64,000 nucleotides of DNA, taken from the NCBI GenBank assembly GCA_016212665.1, contig JACREZ010000045.1, positions 62,001 through 126,000 of the forward strand. Direction: 5' to 3'. This DNA is from Ignavibacteriota bacterium. GTDB lineage: Bacteria > Bacteroidota > Ignavibacteria > UBA10030 > SZUA-254. The notes beneath the pieces were generated by a model, which did not search any database, was not told the origin of the DNA, and saw only the letters and a program-made list of their open reading frames with translations. Of this stretch, positions 33,016 to 41,739 are shown one piece after another. The position numbers and the translations under genes were made by a program. How positions within the stretch are numbered: position 1 is the first letter of the stretch; each line of letters begins with the position of its first letter.

Positions 33016-34704
33016 TTAAAAATCTACACGGAGAGCAATGCCAAAATCGCGGTCAAGCGTGGAGAGATTGTTTGAAAAATCATTTCGTTTGATGAACTGA
33101 TATCGTGCATCAAAAAATACCTCGTTTACAATTTCGTAGGTGATGAACGCCTGACCAACGTAAGTGTTGATGCGATTGCCAGCCAGAAATTCCTGCTCTT
33201 GCGGGTCCGTATCTCGATGTGGAATAAGAAAGTTTCCACCGACATTTTGAATCAAGATTTCATGTGAATCGAAAACATTTTCGCCTTCTCTCTGCATTTC
33301 GAATCGAAGTGATGTTGAGAGGCGATGCGTCGGTTGATAATCAAACTTGAAGAACCAACTATCGGAGTTCGGTCCGATGTGGTGGCTCATAATTCTGCCG
33401 AGACTTCCATAGTCATTATCTCTGGAACGATTGTGAGAGAAGATGTATGGCTCGGCACGTGTGTATTCGATGGCGAGTGAAGTATTGTCAACATTGAATG
33501 GGTCAACAACCATTGCTCCGAGTTGATAGGCAAATTTATTTTGCACGGAACTTGTTCCCCACTTCGGAAAATTAATATCGTCGAAAACTATTGATGCATG
33601 AATCTCCGTATTGTTAATGAAGTGAGTTTTCGCATCGAATGACCAAAGCACGTTGTCTCGTTCTTCCCGTGAACGCTGTGCTGATTCAATAAATGTTACA
33701 GGATTCAAGTACGCAAGGTCAGGAGAACGATTACTGTAAATAACCATCTCCTGAAAACCAAGTGCAAGTTTGGATGAGAAAGCAAACTCGAAACGGTGCG
33801 CACCGAAATATTTATCTGCAAGTACCGGTTCAGAAAAAGTATTATCATAGCGATGAAAGGTCGTCATAGTCTTCTGTCCCATCAACCATGCATGAAGAAA
33901 TGTATATTTGAATGATTTGTACTCAATATCCGCACGAATGAAATCGTATAATCGTACATTATCGGAAAGAATCATCTTATCGCCGTAGCCGTTGCCCCAC
34001 AACAATCGCTCACGTCCAATTTGCGCTGAGACTATTCCGCTCGCGTATCGAGCGTAGCCTTCGACAAAGTCAAAGTTCTGTGCATCGGTAATTCCCAGTG
34101 TATATGCCTGACTGATTTGTTTGTCCCTTCTCAAGACATCACGGCTTCCCCAGAACTGTGCATTCGTTACTTGAAGATAGAAGCCGAGTTTGTCATAGAT
34201 TGTTCCACGAACTCTTCCACCAAATTGGAGAAACTCCGAGTGTTGCTTTCCGAGTGCATCCCCTTCACTTCGCAGTGCATCGAATGTTAGCAATCCATCA
34301 ACAAAGAGATTAACAACAGAATCGTTGTAAGAGTACAAATACTTTTCGGCTTCGTTGAACCTTTCTCCCTCAATCCACTGCACGCCGTTTGTATCAATCA
34401 ATGAATACGACTTATCAAAACTTTGAGAAATATCGAACTGAAATTCAGTAATAAAATCCTCCAGTTGCAATCTCTCAGTTTCCGTGAGATAAGATTGCTT
34501 ATCAATTAATTGTTGAAGGAAGATTGCCACTTGATTTCGAGATAGTGGTAAAATTGCATCACGATACTTTTCGATTACACCCTTCACTTCCATCCGCTTC
34601 AAAAAATAATAGACAGGATTACTCACCGGAACATTCTCCACCTGCGCATCAACACCAATGACGAATGACAAATAACAAATGACAATAAATAAATATTTCT
34701 TCAC
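33016..34704 (-). CDS. Wzi-like capsule assembly outer-membrane protein
   Basis: The protein has 562 residues from GTG 34704; the frame further upstream overlaps the DUF2279 gene. The signal peptide MKKYLFIVICYLSFVIGVDA is encoded by a 7-bp tandem repeat. The mature part has the Wzi opening (PVSNPVYYFLKRMEVKGVIE), a helical bundle, then many alternating beta strands ending in Phe (IALRVDF), typical of an outer-membrane barrel; the segment RVRGTIYDKLGFYLQVTNAQ is characteristic. It probably binds surface polysaccharide; UDP-sugar genes lie just upstream. Confidence 0.85.
   Translation of the reverse strand: MKKYLFIVICYLSFVIGVDAQVENVPVSNPVYYFLKRMEVKGVIEKYRDAILPLSRNQVAIFLQQLIDKQSYLTETERLQLEDFITEFQFDISQSFDKSYSLIDTNGVQWIEGERFNEAEKYLYSYNDSVVNLFVDGLLTFDALRSEGDALGKQHSEFLQFGGRVRGTIYDKLGFYLQVTNAQFWGSRDVLRRDKQISQAYTLGITDAQNFDFVEGYARYASGIVSAQIGRERLLWGNGYGDKMILSDNVRLYDFIRADIEYKSFKYTFLHAWLMGQKTMTTFHRYDNTFSEPVLADKYFGAHRFEFAFSSKLALGFQEMVIYSNRSPDLAYLNPVTFIESAQRSREERDNVLWSFDAKTHFINNTEIHASIVFDDINFPKWGTSSVQNKFAYQLGAMVVDPFNVDNTSLAIEYTRAEPYIFSHNRSRDNDYGSLGRIMSHHIGPNSDSWFFKFDYQPTHRLSTSLRFEMQREGENVFDSHEILIQNVGGNFLIPHRDTDPQEQEFLAGNRINTYVGQAFITYEIVNEVFFDARYQFIKRNDFSNNLSTLDRDFGIALRVDF
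34657..34690. repeat. Heptanucleotide array AATGACA, four units, inside the Wzi leader
   Basis: Units AATGACG, AATGACA, AATAACA, AATGACA are followed by ATAAATA. The coding strand TGTCATT encodes the hydrophobic leader. The adjoining 15-mer at 34655-34669 is the exact inverse of 8933-8947. Confidence 0.92.
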
Positions 34705-34712
34705 AGCTATTC

Positions 34713-35732
34713 TTAGAAGTAAAGTCCGTACCAAATCGCAGAAGGAGAAATGCGTACCGCCGGCATCGGTAAATGGAAATAGTTCAACGATTCGCTGAGT
34801 GTTTTCATCCACGGAACATCTTGCGGTAATATTTTCGTCATGTCAACATCGAGTGCGAGAAACCAAACCGGATACGGTTCGTTCGTCGTGCCGACAATAT
34901 CTCGTGCGCCGTAGCCAACAGCAAGACAAAGAAACTCAGGCATAATATTTTTTATCGGTTCAGGTGTGATTGTTTTGAAATGCGTCGTCAGCCAGAATGT
35001 TTGTCCTTCGTAATCATCCATGAGGAGATGTTGTTGACCTTGAAAACCTGTTCCGCCGGGACGATTGAGTAGATCAGACGGAAGATAACTGAATTTCAAA
35101 TCGAAATTATCGAGCACCGGAACATGATGTTGAGCGAGGGGCCAGGCGGCTCCGGCAACATCCATTGCAAAATCTACGCGGTCAAATCCCCACGTGGAAA
35201 ATCCATCTTCAACTTCAAGAAATGTTTGGAACAACAAACTTCCACCCGCTCCGTACCAGAGCGATTGCTCTTCATCCACATTCGACCATTGCAACGATTG
35301 AGAGATAACATACGTCAACGCGGATGCGCCATGAAAATGTCCAATCTTATCCACGCCAAGACTGTATGATAAATCTTCCTGAAAATGAAACGAGGTTCGG
35401 TTATCCTTCCACCAACCATTTTGTTGGTAAATGTGAATCGCGGTCATTGAACCAACTAATGCGCCACTGACGAGAGAAAGGCGAGTGTAGTTGATTTCTT
35501 CGTTTACTGTATCAGTAAGTTTGTCGGTTAACAAAATAGATGTATTTGTAATAGCAGACGGAACAGATTCTTCATCCCGCTCTACGAGCCGTAGGCTAAA
35601 GCGGGATTCGTTCGGAATGACGCTGGTGTTGTTTATGGAAAAATGTTTTTCACGTTGGGCTAAACATGGTGAAGTGACAAACCAAGAACTACAAACCACA
35701 AACCACAAACCACAAACCATCAACCGAATCAT
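34713..35732 (-). CDS. DUF2279 (YfiM-like) exported protein
   Basis: The protein has 339 residues from ATG 35732 (GTG 35738 is an alternative). The leader MIRLMVCGLWFVVCSSWFV is encoded by a 7-bp repeat. Next comes a 19-residue stretch (V-I-P-N-E-S-R-F to E-E-S) encoded by a palindromic element at 35565-35621. The DUF2279 domain follows: QNGWWKDNRTSFHFQEDLSY, GVDKIGHFHGASALTYV and GFDRVDFAMDVAGAAWPLAQ. The product is probably a periplasmic or outer-membrane-associated protein of unknown role. It lies between the UDP-xylose synthase and Wzi-like genes. Confidence 0.85.
   Translation of the reverse strand: MIRLMVCGLWFVVCSSWFVTSPCLAQREKHFSINNTSVIPNESRFSLRLVERDEESVPSAITNTSILLTDKLTDTVNEEINYTRLSLVSGALVGSMTAIHIYQQNGWWKDNRTSFHFQEDLSYSLGVDKIGHFHGASALTYVISQSLQWSNVDEEQSLWYGAGGSLLFQTFLEVEDGFSTWGFDRVDFAMDVAGAAWPLAQHHVPVLDNFDLKFSYLPSDLLNRPGGTGFQGQQHLLMDDYEGQTFWLTTHFKTITPEPIKNIMPEFLCLAVGYGARDIVGTTNEPYPVWFLALDVDMTKILPQDVPWMKTLSESLNYFHLPMPAVRISPSAIWYGLYF
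35565..35621. repeat. In-frame palindromic dispersed element inside the DUF2279 gene
   Basis: It is 57 bp (19 codons). On the minus strand it begins GTCATTCCGAACGAATCCCG and ends GCGGGATGAAGAATCT, pairing CCCGC with GCGGG. Elements with this wording are normally intergenic (compare 38030-38098 and 15232-15265). Confidence 0.85.
35678..35719. repeat. Heptanucleotide array CAAACCA, six units, inside the DUF2279 leader
   Basis: Four perfect units (35692-35719) follow one perfect and one diverged unit, all in register. The coding strand TGGTTTG gives the Trp/Phe/Val/Cys-rich leader. Confidence 0.92.
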
Positions 35733-35743
35733 AAACACTTAGT

Positions 35744-36697
35744 TCAAGACGTATGAAGTTTTTCTCTGAAATACTCCAGAGTTTTCTTCAATCCCTCCGC
35801 GCGAGGCACTTTCGGTTCCCATCGGAGAATCTCTTTCGCTTTGGTAATATCCGGCTGACGGACTTTCGGGTCATCTTCCGGCAGTTCTTTAAAAATGATT
35901 TTGCTTGAACTGTTTGCAAGTTGAATGATTTCCTCAGCGAGTTGAATCATAGGGATTTCATCCGGGTTGCCGATGTTCACCGGCTCAATAACATCAGACA
36001 TGAGCAGGCGAAAAATTCCATCAATCAAATCATCAACGTAACAAACGCTTCGCGTCTGGCTTCCATCTCCGAACACAGTGACCGGTTCGTTGCATAGAGC
36101 TTGCGACATGAACGCGGGAATAGCACGCCCATCTTCAACTCTCATTCTTGTTCCGTAGGTGTTGAAGATGCGAACGATACGAGTGTCAACGCCGTGGTAG
36201 CGATGATATGCCATCGTGATTGCTTCGGCAAATCGTTTTGCTTCATCGTACACACCGCGCACGCCGATGGGATTAACATTTCCCCAATACGATTCTGCCT
36301 GTGGATGAATGAGCGGGTCGCCGTACACTTCGGATGTTGATGCAAGAAGGAACGTTGCGTTCTTTGCTTTTGCCAAACCGAGCGCTTTGTGTGTGCCGAG
36401 CGAACCGACTTTCAGAGTTTGAATCGGGAGTTTCAAATAATCAATCGGGCTTGCGGGCGAAGCGAAATGAAGAACGTTATGTACTTCTCCTTCGATGAAG
36501 ATGTAATTCGTTACATCGTGTTTCACAAAGCGGAAACGTTCGTTGCCAAAGAGATGTGCAATGTTTGCCGAATCTCCCGTAATCAAATTATCAATGCAAA
36601 TGACATGATGACCTTCGGCAAGTAATCTATCGCACAAGTGCGAGCCGAGGAAACCGGCTCCCCCCGTTACAACACTGACCGTATGATTGTTCTTCAT
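35744..36697 (-). CDS. uxs: UDP-glucuronate decarboxylase (UDP-xylose synthase)
   Basis: The 317 residues are an extended [19 protein letters not shown], catalytic T121-S122-E123 (STSEVYGDP) and Y150-x3-K154 (YDEAKRFAE). [20 protein letters not shown] and [17 protein letters not shown] are signatures of UXS. It turns UDP-glucuronate into UDP-xylose. Its 5' end overlaps the UDP-glucose dehydrogenase stop by 4 bp, so the two consecutive enzymes are coupled. It supplies sugar nucleotides to surface polysaccharide. Confidence 0.95.
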   Translation of the reverse strand: MKNNHTVSVVTGGAGFLGSHLCDRLLAEGHHVICIDNLITGDSANIAHLFGNERFRFVKHDVTNYIFIEGEVHNVLHFASPASPIDYLKLPIQTLKVGSLGTHKALGLAKAKNATFLLASTSEVYGDPLIHPQAESYWGNVNPIGVRGVYDEAKRFAEAITMAYHRYHGVDTRIVRIFNTYGTRMRVEDGRAIPAFMSQALCNEPVTVFGDGSQTRSVCYVDDLIDGIFRLLMSDVIEPVNIGNPDEIPMIQLAEEIIQLANSSSKIIFKELPEDDPKVRQPDITKAKEILRWEPKVPRAEGLKKTLEYFREKLHTS

Positions 36698-38004
36698 CGT
36701 TTATTATTTCGCCCGACACTGAAATACTTGAATCCCATTTCATTCAAGATTGCCGGGTCGTAAATGTTTCGACCATCGAAAATGACGTGGTGTTTCATCA
36801 GCGATTTCATCCGTTGGAAATCGGGACGTCGAAATTCATTCCATTCTGTGACAATCACGAGAGCATCAACACCGTCAAGCGCGTCATAATTATTCTTGAA
36901 AAACTTGACCGATTTACCAAGCAACTGTTTTGCAGTTTCAATTGCAATCGGGTCGTGAGCGTGAACAGCTGCGCCATGCTTTACCAATTCATTAATGACT
37001 GCAACGGATGGCGCTTCACGCATATCGTCCGTGTTTGGTTTGAAGGCAAGTCCCCAAACGGCGATCTTCTTTCGCTTGAGGTTGCCCTTAAAATGTTTGA
37101 TGATTTTCGCGGCGAATCGTTTGCGTTGATTTTTATTGACTTCCTGAACTTCCTTCAGAATTTTAAAATCATATTTGTAATCGGTGGATGTTTTTACAAG
37201 TGCAGAAACATCTTTCGGGAAACATGAACCGCCATAACCAACACCTGCAAACAAGAACTGAGAGCCGACGCGGGGGTCTGTTCCGATTCCTTTGCGAACA
37301 AAATCAACATCCGCGCCGACTTTCTCACAGAGATTGGCAATCTCGTTCATGAAGGAAATCTTCGTGGCAAGAAATGAGTTTGCCGCGTACTTCGTCATCT
37401 CAGCGCTTCGTTCATCCATGATGATGATGGGATTGCCTGTGCGAACAAATGGCGCAAACAAATCCTGCATTATTTTAATCGCCCTTTGACTTCGCGAGCC
37501 AATGACAATTCTATCCGGCTTCATGAAATCGTTCACTGCACTTCCTTCTTTGAGAAACTCCGGATTGGAAACAACATCAAACTCGTGGTCTGTCTGCTGA
37601 CTGATTACTTCACGAACTTTATCAGCAGTTCCGACGGGGACAGTGCTTTTATCAACAATTACTTTGTAACCGTTGATATTCTTCCCGATTTCTTTTGCGG
37701 CATCAAGAACATGTCTCAGGTCAGCTGAGCCATCTTCCGATTGCGGAGTCGGGAGCGCAAGAAAAATTACTTCCGAGTGTTTCACTCCTTCAGCGATGCT
37801 TGTAGTAAACTTCAATCGTTTCTCAACGACATTCTTTTTCAAATATTCTTCGAGACCAAGTTCGAAGATTGTACTTTTTCCCTGGCGAAGCGTGCGAACT
37901 TTTTTGATGTCTATATCAACACAAAGAACGTCATTGCCACTTTCGGCTAAGCACGTTCCGACAACCAGTCCGACATATCCTGTTCCGATTACACTGATTT
38001 TCAT
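36694..38004 (-). CDS. ugd: UDP-glucose 6-dehydrogenase
   Basis: The 436 residues have the N-terminal NAD-binding motif [15 protein letters not shown], the catalytic C261 in [11 protein letters not shown]205 in [10 protein letters not shown], and the C-terminal UDP-binding part [20 protein letters not shown]. It oxidises UDP-glucose to UDP-glucuronate, the substrate of the next enzyme. Normal length; ATG 38004. Confidence 0.97.
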   Translation of the reverse strand: MKISVIGTGYVGLVVGTCLAESGNDVLCVDIDIKKVRTLRQGKSTIFELGLEEYLKKNVVEKRLKFTTSIAEGVKHSEVIFLALPTPQSEDGSADLRHVLDAAKEIGKNINGYKVIVDKSTVPVGTADKVREVISQQTDHEFDVVSNPEFLKEGSAVNDFMKPDRIVIGSRSQRAIKIMQDLFAPFVRTGNPIIIMDERSAEMTKYAANSFLATKISFMNEIANLCEKVGADVDFVRKGIGTDPRVGSQFLFAGVGYGGSCFPKDVSALVKTSTDYKYDFKILKEVQEVNKNQRKRFAAKIIKHFKGNLKRKKIAVWGLAFKPNTDDMREAPSVAVINELVKHGAAVHAHDPIAIETAKQLLGKSVKFFKNNYDALDGVDALVIVTEWNEFRRPDFQRMKSLMKHHVIFDGRNIYDPAILNEMGFKYFSVGRNNKR

Positions 38005-38029
38005 TTTCTTTTCAGATTAAATATTACGA

Positions 38030-38098
38030 CGTTATGCTGAATTTATTTCGGCTCTATAAATCACAAGAGAATAGATTCCGACATTCGTCGGAATGACG
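38030..38098. repeat. Palindromic dispersed element CGTTATGCTGAA ... TCGGAATGACG
   Basis: The right half contains ATTCCGACATTCGTCGGAAT, a strong hairpin. It lies in the spacer between the DegT aminotransferase and ugd. Confidence 0.75.
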
Positions 38099-38120
38099 TT
38101 GTGAGTTTGTTTCTTAAATA

Positions 38121-39227
38121 TTATTTATTGAAAAATTCTTTTACTTTTGTTGCCACAATTTCGACCTGTTCATCCGTCATCTCTGCATAAAGGGGCAGAG
38201 AGATACATTCATCGGCGGCTGATTCTGTTTGTGGGAAATCTCCTCGCTTGTATTTCATGAATGAGTACGCCTTCTGTTCATGCAATCCGCGTGAGTAATG
38301 AAGCGCCGTTGCGATTTCATGTTCTGCCAAAAATTTTTGTAACGCGTCCCTTTTCTTTGTTCGAATGACAAACAGATGATAAACATGATACGCGTTTGGA
38401 GATTCAAACGGAAGAATAATATCACCGACATTTTGTAAGAATGTTCGATAAAGTGAAGCAATTTCTCTTCTTCGCTCTGTCCATTTCTGTAAATAGTTCA
38501 ACTTCACACCAAGTACCGCACCCTGAATTCCATCCATGCGATAATTGTGACCAATCATTTCATGATTGTATTTGCTCACCTGTCCGTGGTCACGCATCTG
38601 TTTCATATTCAATGCAAGCACATCATCGTTCGTGGTGATAGCACCCGCTTCTCCGAACGCGCCTAAGTTCTTCACAGGATAAAAACTGAAACATGCTGCA
38701 TTACCAAACTCGCCGACAAACTTTCCGTCATACGTTGCAAGGTGTGCCTGCGCCGCATCTTCAATGACATTCAGATTATGTTTCTTCGCAATCTCCATGA
38801 TTGCGTTCATATCTGCCGCTTGTCCATACAAATGAACAGGAAGGATTGCCTTTGTTTTCGGAGTGATTGCCTTTTCGAGCGCAGTGACATTCATTGTATA
38901 TGTTTTCGGTTCGATGTCAACAAAAACCGGCGTTGCACCCAGCAAAGAAATTGCTTCAGCGGTAGCAATGAATGTATAAGGCACTGTTATCACTTCATCG
39001 CCGGAGTCGATTCCGTTCGCCCACAATGCGAGGTGGAGGGCATCTGTTCCTGAACCGACCGCAATGCAATGTTTTACGTTGTGTGCTTTTGCAAATGCAG
39101 TTTCAAAATCAGAAACTGCTTTGCCAAGAATGAATTGGGAATTATCAATCACAGAACGAATGGCAGAATCGAGTTCCGTTCTGATGAGTTTGTGTTGGGC
39201 TTGTAAATCAACTAAGGGAATTTTCAT
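38121..39227 (-). CDS. DegT/DnrJ/EryC1/StrS-family sugar aminotransferase
   Basis: The 368 residues use PLP. The PLP lysine is K186 in CFSFYPVKNLGAFGEAG, and D157 (IEDAAQAH) binds the pyridine nitrogen. VGSGTDALHLAL and PVHLYGQAADM are standard. The family transaminates nucleotide-linked ketosugars; the sugar is not evident. It is the first gene of the surface-sugar run DegT-ugd-uxs-DUF2279-Wzi. Confidence 0.94.
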   Translation of the reverse strand: MKIPLVDLQAQHKLIRTELDSAIRSVIDNSQFILGKAVSDFETAFAKAHNVKHCIAVGSGTDALHLALWANGIDSGDEVITVPYTFIATAEAISLLGATPVFVDIEPKTYTMNVTALEKAITPKTKAILPVHLYGQAADMNAIMEIAKKHNLNVIEDAAQAHLATYDGKFVGEFGNAACFSFYPVKNLGAFGEAGAITTNDDVLALNMKQMRDHGQVSKYNHEMIGHNYRMDGIQGAVLGVKLNYLQKWTERRREIASLYRTFLQNVGDIILPFESPNAYHVYHLFVIRTKKRDALQKFLAEHEIATALHYSRGLHEQKAYSFMKYKRGDFPQTESAADECISLPLYAEMTDEQVEIVATKVKEFFNK

Positions 39228-39258
39228 AGATTGTCAATATAGAAATGCCTCCACTATG

Positions 39259-39345
39259 CGGAGAGGGAGAGATTCGAACTCTCGATAGCCTTACGACTAC
39301 ACTAGTTTTCGAGACTAGCGCCTTCAACCACTCGGCCACCTCTCC
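39259..39345 (-). tRNA. tRNA-Ser(CGA)
   Basis: The gene is 87 nt. The acceptor stem GGAGAGG/CCTCTCC, D-arm GCCGAGTGGTTGAAGGC, anticodon stem CTAGT/ACTAG with loop CTCGAAA (anticodon CGA, reads UCG), a long class II variable arm, and T-arm GAGAG-TTCGAAT-CTCTC all pair. Discriminator G; the CCA end is not encoded. Confidence 0.97.
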
Positions 39346-39450
39346 AATCAATTAAAAAATGCAAAAGTAAAAATGGGTCATTTGATGAAATGCCTTGCCA
39401 ATTTACCAAAAGACCTTCATAAAACCAAAAGAGACGGCTTCACTGAACAA

Positions 39451-41646
39451 TCAAGCATAAATCTTCAATTCCTGTCCAACGAAAATTTTATTGTCTTTCA
39501 AGTTGTTCCATTCCTGCAAGTCGCGAACGGAAACACCGAATAAGGCGGCGATGCTGTTCAGCGTATCCCCTTTCTTGACAACATAAATCTTCGCTTGCGT
39601 TTTTGTCGTGTCCGGCGATTGTGCAAGATTTTTCTTGGCTGAACTCATCGGTCGCGTTTCGGGTGTGTAGATTTCTAACTTCTGTCCTACAATAATTTTG
39701 TTCGACCGTAATCCGTTCCATTGTCGAATATCTTTGACAGAGACTCCATACTTTGTCGCAATCGCTCCCAGGTTGTCCCCCTCTGCAATTGTAATTGACG
39801 TCCAATCTTTCCCCGTCTTCACAGCAGAAACATTTTTTGATTTTTCTGCAAGAAGCGTTTTCTGTTCCTCTTCCGTTGCTGATTCTACTTTGGAATAGTT
39901 GTCAACTTTTTCTTTCGGCACCCACACATCAAGTTGTTCATCAATATGAAGAGTTTTTCCATACGCGAAATCATTCCACACTCGCAAATCGCTGACACGG
40001 ACATCGTACAACTCTGCAATCCTTCCGAGTGTGTCACCTTTCTTCACTCGATATTGTAACTTTGATTTCCCTTCAGTGTTCTTTCCCGTGTTGGATTTCT
40101 TCGGTCGTGCGGCTTTGCTCAATTGTTTCTCAACATCCTCATTCGAAACGATTGATGCACTACCGCGCATCGGCGGAACAGGGACAATCAACTCCTGACC
40201 AATCGAAAGTTTTTTCTTCGGCGGGATTTTGTTTGCCTCAGCAATCATTGAGGAAGTGATTCCGTATCGCTTCGCAATTCGTGCAAGCGTTTCACCCCGT
40301 TTTACTTTATGAATATGCCATGAGCGTTTCTGACTCTCAGGAATTTGGTCATAATTCTTCATGAACGTACCTGCTGTTCCTGAAGGAATTCTCAACGTAT
40401 AATCGGTCACTCCGGGAGGCGTACACCACTTTAACAACTCAGGATTCAATTCTCGAATAACAGTCGCATCCGCTTCGGCACATTGTGCAAGTGTATTTAA
40501 ATCAATCGAGCCCGAAATATTGACAACATCATAACTGAGAGAGTCCATCAAGGGAACATCAAACCCGAACGAAAGAGGGTCAAGTGCAATCGTTGTAGCT
40601 GCGATGTATTGTGGAACGTAATTTCTTGTTTCCCGCGGCAAGTGCGGGCGCATCTTCCAAAAATCTTTCGAACCGCTTCGTTTAATTGCCCGCGTTACTC
40701 TCCCCGCGCCGGAATTGTATGCGGCAAGAGCAAGATACCAATCTCCAAAGTCAGTATATAAATCTTTCAGATGTTTTGCGGCGGCACGAGTTGCTTTTTC
40801 GTAGTCGCGCCGTTCATCGTACCACGAGTTTCCTTTCAATCCGTACAACTTGCCTGTCCCCTTAATAAATTGCCAGATGCCAACTGCCTTCGCCCATGAG
40901 CGCGCTGTCGGATTCAATCCGCTTTCGACCATTGAAAGGTGAACAAGTTCTTCCGGCACGCCTTCTTCTGCAAAAATCTTTTTCATCATAGGAAAGTATT
41001 TTCCCGAACGACTCAACCATTTTTCATAATGTTTCTTCGCACGAGTTTGAAAATATTGAATATACTCCTCAACGTGACCGTTGATAACTAACGGAATGGT
41101 GGTTGTGGTGATAAGTCCTTTCGTAATATCTTTTTCAGGACTTTCATTTTCCTCGGCAAGTTGATTCAGTTTCTCCCGCAAAGCAAAGACAGACGTTTCA
41201 CCTCCAAGTACATCAATTTCAGCAATGTACTTTTCGTAGTCTTCGATAACCGAACGACTTAAATCGGTAAACTCCTGATTGCTTTCAATGTTCGGAAAGA
41301 ACGATAATTCATTCAGGATGGCAATCGCATACTCAAACTCATCGGCAGAACGTTGCGTGTCTCCTAATTCGCCTGATTCGAGCGCGTTCATATAATGCTC
41401 TCGAGCGCGCTCCAGCAGTTGAATGGTCGCCGCTTCCGTGTTCGAATCATTCGTTGTATAGAATGGCGAAACGGTTGCCGCTATCATTTCCCTTTTTGAT
41501 AACGTATCGGCAATAACAAAAGGAAGTGGCTCTTCCTTCTGTGGTGTTGTTTTGGCTTCTGAACGCTTAACCTGCTCAGTTGAGCACCCCGCGAGGAGAA
41601 GCATGAAGATTGCCAAACAAAGAACTGATATTTTTCGTTGTTTCAT
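39451..41646 (-). CDS. MltD-like lytic transglycosylase with four LysM domains
   Basis: The protein has 731 residues from ATG 41646 (ATG 41652 also possible). The lipoprotein leader ends LLLAGCS. A helical N-terminal region precedes the SLT domain: [20 protein letters not shown] (catalytic Glu), [17 protein letters not shown] and [13 protein letters not shown]. Four LysM modules follow, starting [47 protein letters not shown] and [16 protein letters not shown]. It cleaves peptidoglycan to anhydromuropeptides at the outer membrane. It stands alone next to tRNA-Ser. Confidence 0.95.
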   Translation of the reverse strand: MKQRKISVLCLAIFMLLLAGCSTEQVKRSEAKTTPQKEEPLPFVIADTLSKREMIAATVSPFYTTNDSNTEAATIQLLERAREHYMNALESGELGDTQRSADEFEYAIAILNELSFFPNIESNQEFTDLSRSVIEDYEKYIAEIDVLGGETSVFALREKLNQLAEENESPEKDITKGLITTTTIPLVINGHVEEYIQYFQTRAKKHYEKWLSRSGKYFPMMKKIFAEEGVPEELVHLSMVESGLNPTARSWAKAVGIWQFIKGTGKLYGLKGNSWYDERRDYEKATRAAAKHLKDLYTDFGDWYLALAAYNSGAGRVTRAIKRSGSKDFWKMRPHLPRETRNYVPQYIAATTIALDPLSFGFDVPLMDSLSYDVVNISGSIDLNTLAQCAEADATVIRELNPELLKWCTPPGVTDYTLRIPSGTAGTFMKNYDQIPESQKRSWHIHKVKRGETLARIAKRYGITSSMIAEANKIPPKKKLSIGQELIVPVPPMRGSASIVSNEDVEKQLSKAARPKKSNTGKNTEGKSKLQYRVKKGDTLGRIAELYDVRVSDLRVWNDFAYGKTLHIDEQLDVWVPKEKVDNYSKVESATEEEQKTLLAEKSKNVSAVKTGKDWTSITIAEGDNLGAIATKYGVSVKDIRQWNGLRSNKIIVGQKLEIYTPETRPMSSAKKNLAQSPDTTKTQAKIYVVKKGDTLNSIAALFGVSVRDLQEWNNLKDNKIFVGQELKIYA

Positions 41647-41739
41647 CGGCATCTCAATTTTTAGACTGAAAAATATAGCACTTAGTTGACTTAAAGTCAA
41701 GCGAAATCTGAGAAAAGTGAACTTTTTCTTTTTTTGGAT

